Source: Clostridia bacterium
GTDB taxonomy: Bacteria; Bacillota; Clostridia; Oscillospirales; CAG-272
Length of the DNA: 7,486 nucleotides
Assembly (NCBI GenBank): GCA_017624795.1
Contig: JAGAMJ010000154.1
Span: 1 to 7,486, forward strand
Reading direction: 5' to 3'
Below are positions 1 through 5,775 of this stretch, one piece after another. A program made the translations under genes and the position numbers. Each line of letters opens with the position of its first letter. Positions within the stretch are counted from its first letter, which is position 1. The notes under the pieces were generated by a model, which had not been told where the DNA came from, ran no database searches, and saw only the letters and a program-made list of their open reading frames with translations.

Positions 1-867
1 CTCTGCGTCAAAGGGCATTTGCATCGTGTTCTCTGTATAAAAGGGATCGTCAATGACCGTCAGGCGGTCAGAGGCAACGCTCTGCCCCTCCTTGCCCGCA
101 AGCAGCGACAGCCCAAGCAAGGCGTTCTTGCCGCTGAAAATGCCGGCAAAGGCACCGAGCAGCGCACGCACCTGCTTTGCACAGAAGATCACGTCATAGC
201 GTCCTGTTTTCACGCCCACCGCGCCAAGACGGGCTAGGGCTTCATCGGTCGCTTTCTTTGCAAGATCGGCACTCGCATCAAGAGAGGGCGCGAACGCCGT
301 GCCGAACGAGGGCTCTCCCCCATCGCTGATGATCGCCTCGGCATAGGTGTAGCGCATACCCGCCCTGTGCGAAAGCGTCAATCCCTTGGAATTAGCGAGA
401 GATACCGTGATATTCGCCGCCCCTGCCGCCGACGTGGTGCCATCGGTCATCAACTCGCTTGCAGCGTACAGCTGCTCTTGCAGATCCATGACCGCACGGC
501 GCAGCTCCGACGCTTCGGGCAGCTTTGAAACGGGCTTTTCAACGCGTTTGTACGCCGCTTTGTCCGAGCCCTCAAAAAAGATGGGCTCCTCATCGACGTC
601 GATCACCCCTGCATTGGCGATGGCGCGCGGCACCAGGGCGATCAGCTCCTTTTCTTCAAGACACTGCGTGGACGCCGAGCCGATGCGCCCGTTCACGGCG
701 CAACGGAAAGAAACGCCGCCCGAAACGCCAAAGGTGCAGGAAGAAAGCTCTTTATTCAACGCTTCGGCAGCAGTATCGCTTGCCATACGGAAATAAACGT
801 CATAATCGCAAAGCCCCGAAAGCGAAGCTTGCTCAAATAAAATTTCCTTTATTTTTTCAAAATTCAT
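1..867 (-). CDS. pmbA: PmbA/TldE-family protein, partner subunit of TldD protease (3' end missing)
   Basis: The frame is open for 289 codons from ATG at 867 to the window edge, so the C-terminal part is missing. The visible protein starts MNFEKIKEIL. It carries family hallmarks: an I-T-V-S-L-A-N-S-K-G-L segment near residues 163-173, a CAKQVRALLGAF segment near 229-240, and a TVIDDPF turn leading into PFDAE exactly at the edge, which matches the family's conserved P-F-D-x-E-G stretch. No HExxxH motif is visible; this is expected, because the TldE/PmbA subunit is the non-metal partner that forms a heterodimer with TldD. In E. coli the pair degrades unfolded peptides and matures microcin B17 and the CcdA antitoxin. 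The start overlaps the tldD stop as ATGA, and GGGAGG lies six bases upstream inside tldD, so translation is probably coupled. Identity is well supported; the substrate is unknown and no peptide precursor gene is in the window. Confidence 0.93.
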   Translation of the reverse strand, partial: MNFEKIKEILFEQASLSGLCDYDVYFRMASDTAAEALNKELSSCTFGVSGGVSFRCAVNGRIGSASTQCLEEKELIALVPRAIANAGVIDVDEEPIFFEGSDKAAYKRVEKPVSKLPEASELRRAVMDLQEQLYAASELMTDGTTSAAGAANITVSLANSKGLTLSHRAGMRYTYAEAIISDGGEPSFGTAFAPSLDASADLAKKATDEALARLGAVGVKTGRYDVIFCAKQVRALLGAFAGIFSGKNALLGLSLLAGKEGQSVASDRLTVIDDPFYTENTMQMPFDAE

Positions 868-2246
868 GAGCGACCTCCCACCGTGATCTTTTTCACGCGA
901 ATGAGCGGCTGCCCAACGTCCGTGGGCACGCTGCCGCTTGACGAGCCGCACACGCCCTGCCCTGTGGCAAGATTTTGCCCCACCATGTCAATATCCTGCA
1001 AGATCTGTGCCCCCGTGCCGATCAGCGATGCGCCGCGAACCGGCTCGCAGATCTTACCGTTGCGGACCAGATACCCCTCCTTCACGGCGAAGTTGAACTC
1101 ACCCGTGAGAGGGTTTACCGATCCGCCCCCCATTTCCTTTGCGTAAAGTCCGTACTCGATCGAAGCAATGATATCCTCGTTTTTATCAGGACCGTTGTCG
1201 ATAAAGGTGTTGGTCATACGGGAGGTGGGCTCATAGGTGTAATTTTCGCGGCGGCTGTTGCCTGTCATGGGCATTCCCATACGGCGAGAGCCGAGGCGAT
1301 CGATCATATAATTTTTCAAAATGCCGTTTTCGATCAGCACCGTGCGCGAGGCAGGGTTGCCCTCATCGTCGATCGAAAAGGATCCCCAACCGTGCGGTAT
1401 CGTGCCGTCGTCAATGGCGGTCACCTTGGGATTTGCGATCTGCTGTCCTAATTTCCCCGCCATTTGCGAAGCGCCGATGCCGACCGAGGTGGCTTCAAGC
1501 GAGTGGCCGCACGCCTCGTGAAAAATGACGCCGCCAAAGCCGTTTTCGATCGCCACGGTCATTTGCCCCGCGGGGCAGTAAATGGCGGAAAGATTTGTCA
1601 GCGCCTGCCTTGCGGCACGCTTGCCGACAGCAGTGGGCGAGATCGTTTCAAAAAGCTCGATGCCCATACCGCCGCCGGGGCCGTAAAAGCCGGACTGATT
1701 TTCCCCGTCCTTGGACGCGACTGCCGTGAGGACAAGGCGCGTGCGGACCTTGCGGTCCTCGCGGCAAAGCCCCTCGGTGTTCGCCACAAGAAAGCGGCGA
1801 TCGACGTCCATATACACGCCCTGCACCTGTGTGATCCTTTCATCGCACCCCGACGCAGCGTCTGCCGCCTCGCGCAAGACCTCTGCCTTGCGCGAGGTTT
1901 CCACGTCGCAAGGCAAATGCGCCACGCGCTCTACCGTGATGGCGTCGGGCGTGAGATTTACGGCAGTCATCTTCCCATTGGCATCGCCAACGGCACCTGC
2001 CACGGCTGCGGCGCAACGCAGCAGCCCCTCGCGCGAGGTATCCGAGGTCGATGCGTAATAGGTCTTTGTACCGAGAAAGGCGCGGATACCGACACCCGAG
2101 AGGAGATAGTCACGAACCGACTCGATCTTGCCCGATATCAGCCGCAGCTGGCCCGATCGTTCTTGCTGTGCAAACACCTCGGCAAAATCGGCGCCCGTTG
2201 AAACAGCGATACCAAGCAGTTCTTCTAACAAGCGTTTTTCAAGCAT
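864..2246 (-). CDS. tldD: TldD, zinc metalloprotease subunit
   Basis: This is a complete 460-residue protein, slightly shorter than E. coli TldD (about 480). The N-terminal half (to about residue 220) is the substrate-tunnel domain. The metal site is HEACGH at residues 243-248, an HExxxH motif giving two histidine ligands and the catalytic glutamate. The family's third zinc ligand is a cysteine near the C-terminus, here most likely Cys433 in the GVCGSSSG segment, just before VPTDVGQP. Conserved IDDGTIPHGWGSF (278-290) and DDEG (293-296) segments are also present. With PmbA/TldE it forms a cytosolic heterodimer that cuts unfolded peptides threaded into it. The ATG at 2246 is preceded by a strong AAAGGAG site at a distance of about five bases. 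The gap before it is AT-rich and could hold a promoter. The gene ends in a four-base ATGA overlap with pmbA. A perfect inverted repeat lies in codons for residues about 117-127. Confidence 0.96.
   Translation of the reverse strand: MLEKRLLEELLGIAVSTGADFAEVFAQQERSGQLRLISGKIESVRDYLLSGVGIRAFLGTKTYYASTSDTSREGLLRCAAAVAGAVGDANGKMTAVNLTPDAITVERVAHLPCDVETSRKAEVLREAADAASGCDERITQVQGVYMDVDRRFLVANTEGLCREDRKVRTRLVLTAVASKDGENQSGFYGPGGGMGIELFETISPTAVGKRAARQALTNLSAIYCPAGQMTVAIENGFGGVIFHEACGHSLEATSVGIGASQMAGKLGQQIANPKVTAIDDGTIPHGWGSFSIDDEGNPASRTVLIENGILKNYMIDRLGSRRMGMPMTGNSRRENYTYEPTSRMTNTFIDNGPDKNEDIIASIEYGLYAKEMGGGSVNPLTGEFNFAVKEGYLVRNGKICEPVRGASLIGTGAQILQDIDMVGQNLATGQGVCGSSSGSVPTDVGQPLIRVKKITVGGRS
1868..1897. 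repeat. Perfect 11-bp inverted repeat with 8-base loop inside tldD
   Basis: The arms CCTCGCGCAAG (1868-1878) and CTTGCGCGAGG (1887-1897) are exact reverse complements separated by eight bases. In the tldD mRNA this gives a GC-rich hairpin across codons for Ser-Arg-Lys-Ala-Glu-Val-Leu-Arg-Glu. No T-run follows on the coding strand, so it is not a canonical intrinsic terminator; on the plus strand only TTT follows. It may be a coding coincidence, an mRNA structure, or the footprint of a short repeat family. Confidence 0.7.
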
Positions 2247-2321
2247 AAAAGCTCCTTTGAATTTTGCAACAATTATTAACTAACAAAAGGACATATATTT
2301 ACAATATGTTTCGTTTCAAGT
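2247..2321 (-). promoter_or_regulatory. AT-rich tgt-tldD gap with weak candidate promoter
   Basis: This 75-base gap is about 25% GC (19 of 75), far below the flanking genes. Read on the minus strand it offers a possible -35 TTGAAA (2319-2314), a 16-base spacer and a possible -10 TATATG (2297-2292), then the tldD ribosome binding site AAAGGAG. It also holds a weak inverted repeat, ACATAT (2291-2296) and ATATGT (2304-2309) around a 7-base loop. That stem is entirely weak pairs apart from one C-G and lacks a proper U-tract, so it is a poor terminator. The base composition is the best argument for a promoter here; the exact boxes are uncertain. Confidence 0.35.
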
Positions 2322-3464
2322 TCAATTTGGGTGTCTTTCGCCCAAAATATTGCGGTACTTTTGATAGAAATCTTCAAAGTAACCACCCTCCAACGCCTCA
2401 CGGATCTTGCGGGTGAGATCGTTGTAGAAGTAAAGGTTATGGGTGACCGCCAAGCGCATACCAAGCGACTCCTTGGCTTTGAGCAAATGGCGCAGATAGG
2501 AACGCGAATAGTTGCGGCAGGTGGGACATTCACACCCCTGATCAATGGGGCGGTCGTCGCGGGCGTATTTTTCATTCATCAGCGTGATCTTACCGTGCCA
2601 GGTGAAAAGACTCCCGTGTCTTGCGTTGCGGCTGGGCATCACGCAGTCAAAAAAGTCAACGCCGCGGTGCACCGCCTCCAAAATATTACAAGGGGTGCCG
2701 ACGCCCATCAGATAGCGGGGCTTGTGCTCGGGCATATGGGGCTCGACCGCGTCGATGATACGGTACATATCCTCGGTGGCTTCCCCTACGGCGAGTCCGC
2801 CGATGGCGTAGCCGTCAAGATCAAGCTCCGCGATCTGCTTCATGTGCTCGATACGCAGATCCTCATAGGTGCTACCCTGATTGATGCCGAACAGCATCTG
2901 ATGGGGGTTGATGGTATCGGGCAAGCTATTAAGGCGCTCCATTTCCGCCTTGCAGCGCACAAGCCAGCGGTAAGTGCGCTCGCAAGATGCCTTGACGTAG
3001 TCGTAGGGCGCGGGGTTTTCAATACACTCGTCAAATGCCATCGCAATAGTAGATGCGAGATTGGATTGGATCTGCATACTTTCCTCAGGTCCCATAAAGA
3101 TCCGCTTGCCATCCACGTGAGAGGCAAAGTGAACCCCTTCCTCGGTAATTTTACGCAGCGAGGACAGCGAGAATACCTGAAATCCGCCGCTATCGGTCAG
3201 GATCGGGCGCTTCCAATTCATAAATTTGTGCAATCCCCCCATCTCGCGGATCAGTCCGTCGCCCGGACGGACGTGCAGATGGTAGGTGTTGGAAAGCTCA
3301 ACCTGGCAGTTGATCTCCTCCAGCTCTACGGTAGAAACACCACCCTTGATGGCGGCACAGGTGCCCACGTTCATAAAAACGGGGGTCTGCACGTCGCCGT
3401 GTACAGTATGCAGAACGCCGCGCCGCGCGCGGCCGTCCTTCATGAGTACGGTAAATTTAGACAT
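2322..3464 (-). CDS. tgt: Queuine/preQ1 tRNA-guanine transglycosylase
   Basis: This is a complete 380-residue protein, the normal bacterial length (about 375-385). The enzyme exchanges guanine-34 in the anticodon of Asp, Asn, His and Tyr tRNAs for preQ1, a step in queuosine synthesis. Visible motifs are DSGGFQVFSL with Asp91; MAFDEC with Asp145; the bacterial GGLAVGE loop (222-228); FDCVMPSRNARHG with the nucleophile Asp273; and a zinc site of Cys311, Cys313, Cys316 and His342. These spacings match the Zymomonas enzyme (Asp102, Asp156, Asp280, Cys318/320/323, His349) with constant offsets of 11 and then 7, so nothing essential is missing. I chose the ATG at 3464 because AAAGGA lies seven bases upstream and the family begins at this point; a GTG at 3518 would add 18 residues with no homology value. 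It lies 69 bases after mutL. No queA or other queuosine gene is in the window. Confidence 0.97.
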   Translation of the reverse strand: MSKFTVLMKDGRARRGVLHTVHGDVQTPVFMNVGTCAAIKGGVSTVELEEINCQVELSNTYHLHVRPGDGLIREMGGLHKFMNWKRPILTDSGGFQVFSLSSLRKITEEGVHFASHVDGKRIFMGPEESMQIQSNLASTIAMAFDECIENPAPYDYVKASCERTYRWLVRCKAEMERLNSLPDTINPHQMLFGINQGSTYEDLRIEHMKQIAELDLDGYAIGGLAVGEATEDMYRIIDAVEPHMPEHKPRYLMGVGTPCNILEAVHRGVDFFDCVMPSRNARHGSLFTWHGKITLMNEKYARDDRPIDQGCECPTCRNYSRSYLRHLLKAKESLGMRLAVTHNLYFYNDLTRKIREALEGGYFEDFYQKYRNILGERHPN

Positions 3465-3471
3465 ATTTATT

Positions 3472-3477
3472 TCCTTT
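3472..3477 (-). promoter_or_regulatory. Ribosome binding site that decides the tgt start
   Basis: AAAGGA on the minus strand sits seven bases before the ATG at 3464. The in-frame GTG at 3518 has no comparable site, which supports the shorter protein. Confidence 0.75.
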
Positions 3478-3481
3478 CGGT

Positions 3482-3500
3482 GCCGCAAGTACAGTGCGGC
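3482..3500 (-). promoter_or_regulatory. Small GC-rich hairpin in the tgt leader
   Basis: In the mutL-tgt gap the minus strand reads GCCGCA, a 7-base loop, then TGCGGC: a perfect 6-bp stem made mostly of G-C pairs. It ends a few bases before the tgt ribosome binding site. No U-tract follows, so it is not a standard terminator. It could be a weak attenuator, a processing or stability element, or chance. It does not resemble the preQ1 riboswitch consensus that I know. Confidence 0.4.
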
Positions 3501-3533
3501 CCATGTTGATCGGTGCACGATGACACTTTTTAA

Positions 3534-5531
3534 TTAAGATCTCTTAAATTGGTGGTCAATATAGGCGTGCGTCAGCTCCATCGCCACGGGACGTCCGTGC
3601 GGACACACGGTAATGTCGGGAATATTTTGCAGTTGCTGACATAGCCATTCAATATATTCGGGGGGATAATCTCTGCCCGCCTTGATCGCCGCCTTACAAG
3701 CACCCTGATACAGCGCCTTTTCAAAGACGATCTCACGCGAAAGCGCGGCGTTCCCCGTTCCCCTGCTCAATTGTTCCGCTATGGTTTGCAGCAGCTCGCC
3801 TGCGGCAGAGGGCGAGAGCCCCTCGGGGATCTCACTGACCGAAATGCTCTGCTCTGCCGCCGTGTAGGCAAAGCCGACCGCTTCGACCTCGGCTTTGTAG
3901 AGCACAAGCGTTTCGGTATCCTCACGGGAAAGCGACAGCGTCATCGGGATCAGCAGGATCTGCGTGACCTCGCGGCGCGCCTTCATATTGGCGCGAAGCT
4001 GCTCAAACAGCACGCGCTCGTGGGCGGCATGCTTGTCAATGAGAAGCATTTTATCGCCGCACTCCACTACGATATACGAGCGGAACACCTCGCCCACGAT
4101 GCGCCATGGTTCGGTGGGCACCGACGCTTCAAGCTCTGGCTCTTTTTGCGCTTCCTGCGCGGGTTTGGGCGGCTCTGCGCGGTCGACGGGCGCTGCGGTG
4201 GGCGCAACGGGCTCCGACTTGGTTGGTGGCACGGAGATCGGTTTACCTTTTACCGGAATAGACACGGTAAAGCCCTCGCCCATGCTAACGGGCTTTTCAT
4301 TTTTGCCAAACGGGATCGGTGCCGAAACGCGATCCCCTTGCCCAAAGCGCTCGGTATACGCGGCGGCACTCATACGCTCGAAGGGCTTGGGAGCATCTTT
4401 TGCGGGCGCTTGGGGCTTTGCTGCGGGTGCCGTGATCGAAATTTGTCGGGCAGCGACCGATTCAGGTTTGCGGTCCTCCACGGGGACAAAAGCGTTCACG
4501 GCGCTTGGCGCCGTGGATCTCATCTGCATCGCGGGGCGCTCGGAATTGGATTCCAGGGCGGTACGGACCGCATAATAGACCGCCTCAAAGACGGGCTTTT
4601 CATTGGAAAATTTGACCTCTAATTTCGCTGGATGCACGTTCACATCCACCGCTGCGGGGTTGACCTCAATATACAGCACGCAGCACGGGAACTTTTCGGG
4701 CGCGATGAAGGAGGTATACGCCTGTTCCAGCGCGGCTGCCGCGGTACGGCAGTTGATATAGCGCCCGTTGATGAAAAAGTTCTCATAATTGCGCTTGGGG
4801 CGCACGTGATCGGGACGACCGATAAAGCCGCTGACGCGAACGCCCTCGTCACCACCGCTTACAGGAATCATTTTACCCACAAATTCTCTGCCGAATACGG
4901 CATACATCGCACTTTCCACCTTGCCGTCACCTGCGGTGTCAAGCCGCATATTGCCGTCAATGATAAGGCGAATGGCGATATCGGGACGTGAGAGCGCGAT
5001 CTTTTCCACGTAGGTGGAAACGGCGATCGCCTCGGACACGTCCTTTTTGAGAAATTTACGGCGCGCGGGCACGTTGGCAAACAGATTTTCAACGATCACC
5101 GTCGTGCCGACGGGCGCACCTTGCTCGGTGATCTCCTTTACCTCACCGCCGTTTGAAACGAGCAGCGAGCCGTAGGGCGCATCTGCGGTGCGTGTGATGA
5201 TGCGAAGATCGGAAACCGCCGCGATCGCGGCAAGCGCCTCGCCGCGAAAGCCGAGCGTCAAAATACCGTCAAGGTCGTCTGCCTCACGGATCTTGCTGGT
5301 CGCGTGGCGACGGATCGAAACGGGCAGATCCTCGGCGGAAATGCCGCAACCGTCGTCGGCAACGCGCATAAAGGTCACGCCGCCGTTGCGGATCTCGACC
5401 GTGATATGGTGCGCGCCCGCGTCGATCGCGTTTTCCATCAACTCCTTGATCACCGACGCGGGGCGGTCTACCACCTCACCCGCGGCGATCAGATTGGCAA
5501 CGGCAAAAGAAAGGACATTGATCTTTCCCAT
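3534..5531 (-). CDS. mutL: DNA mismatch repair protein MutL with endonuclease motif
   Basis: This is a complete 665-residue MutL. The N-terminal GHKL ATPase domain shows IAAGEV (15-20), KELMENAIDAG with the catalytic Glu30 and Asn34, DDGCGI (59-64), RHATSKI (75-81) and LGFRGEAL (93-100). A transducer domain follows to about residue 325, including NVHPAKLEVKF (298-308). Residues 330-470 are an Ala/Pro/Lys/Glu-rich flexible linker. The C-terminal domain has the metal-binding endonuclease motif as DKHAAHERVLFE (499-510), QGACKAAIKAG (609-619) and CPHGRP (643-648), so this is the nicking type found in bacteria lacking MutH. QILLIP (524-529) fits the Q-x-x-L-x-P motif that binds the sliding clamp in B. 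subtilis MutL. The usual DQHA reads DKHA here. The start has GGGGG seven bases upstream, within the end of the preceding small gene, so translation is probably coupled to it. It acts downstream of MutS. Confidence 0.97.
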   Translation of the reverse strand: MGKINVLSFAVANLIAAGEVVDRPASVIKELMENAIDAGAHHITVEIRNGGVTFMRVADDGCGISAEDLPVSIRRHATSKIREADDLDGILTLGFRGEALAAIAAVSDLRIITRTADAPYGSLLVSNGGEVKEITEQGAPVGTTVIVENLFANVPARRKFLKKDVSEAIAVSTYVEKIALSRPDIAIRLIIDGNMRLDTAGDGKVESAMYAVFGREFVGKMIPVSGGDEGVRVSGFIGRPDHVRPKRNYENFFINGRYINCRTAAAALEQAYTSFIAPEKFPCCVLYIEVNPAAVDVNVHPAKLEVKFSNEKPVFEAVYYAVRTALESNSERPAMQMRSTAPSAVNAFVPVEDRKPESVAARQISITAPAAKPQAPAKDAPKPFERMSAAAYTERFGQGDRVSAPIPFGKNEKPVSMGEGFTVSIPVKGKPISVPPTKSEPVAPTAAPVDRAEPPKPAQEAQKEPELEASVPTEPWRIVGEVFRSYIVVECGDKMLLIDKHAAHERVLFEQLRANMKARREVTQILLIPMTLSLSREDTETLVLYKAEVEAVGFAYTAAEQSISVSEIPEGLSPSAAGELLQTIAEQLSRGTGNAALSREIVFEKALYQGACKAAIKAGRDYPPEYIEWLCQQLQNIPDITVCPHGRPVAMELTHAYIDHQFKRS

Positions 5532-5534
5532 AGA

Positions 5535-5762
5535 TTAGCCCCCTTTCCTTGACTTTTTATAACAAACGTGTGCCGCTATCAGCAACGAAAAAACAACGAG
5601 CAAAAATGGGATCAGCAAAAGAAATGCAACCGATGCAGGAGCGCTTGTGCCGTTGTGGGCAACGTCACAAAGCATGGCAGAATAATGATAAGCAACCACG
5701 GCACAAGCAGCATGAGAAAAAACAAGCGCAGTCAAAACAAGGATCACAACCGCTTTTTTCAT
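5535..5762 (-). CDS. Small two-helix membrane protein of unknown function
   Basis: I do not recognise this 75-residue protein. It has a positive start (MKK), a hydrophobic segment at about residues 4-24, a short polar stretch of about 20 residues containing CDVAHNGTS, a second hydrophobic segment at about 44-67, and a basic tail, KKSRKGG. By the positive-inside rule this predicts a hairpin with both ends in the cytoplasm. The first segment could instead be a signal peptide; no good lipobox is present (HAAC has His at -3). It starts 13 bases after the mutS stop and ends 3 bases before the mutL start, and the mutL ribosome binding site lies inside its last codons. That placement suggests co-translation, and the open frame with well-formed start signals argues that it is real. 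A role in mismatch repair is not implied by the sequence. Confidence 0.72.
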   Translation of the reverse strand: MKKAVVILVLTALVFSHAACAVVAYHYSAMLCDVAHNGTSAPASVAFLLLIPFLLVVFSLLIAAHVCYKKSRKGG

Positions 5763-5767
5763 CACGA

Positions 5768-5771
5768 CTCC
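5768..5771 (-). promoter_or_regulatory. Ribosome binding site that decides the small ORF start
   Basis: GGAG, at the end of a run of G, lies five bases before the ATG at 5762 but only two bases before the adjacent in-frame GTG at 5765. The ATG is therefore the more likely start, giving 75 residues rather than 76. Confidence 0.6.
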
Positions 5772-5775
5772 CCCC

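Noticed and set aside
2331..3509. A 392-codon open frame on the plus strand, antisense to tgt (similar long frames antisense to mutS, mutL and tldD)
   Set aside because: They mirror genes with clear motifs and intact families, show no recognisable domains themselves, and are expected from the codon bias of a GC-rich genome.
3465..3518. Longer tgt beginning at a GTG at 3518
   Set aside because: The extra 18 residues lie in the intergenic hairpin region, the GTG lacks a good ribosome binding site, and the ATG at 3464 has one and matches the family start.
3531..3546. Palindromic TTAAGA-GA-TCTTAA overlapping the mutL stop as a possible terminator
   Set aside because: The loop of two bases is too small, the stem is AT-rich, and the following bases on the minus strand are A-rich rather than T-rich.
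4497..4515. Perfect 8-bp inverted repeat with a 3-base loop in the mutL linker region
   Set aside because: About one such repeat is expected by chance in a window of this length, and it lies in GC-rich low-complexity linker codons.
5702..5762. Lipoprotein signal in the small membrane protein (Cys at residue 20)
   Set aside because: The residues before the cysteine are His-Ala-Ala, which lacks the Leu-like residue expected at -3, and a second helix with a basic tail fits an integral membrane protein better.
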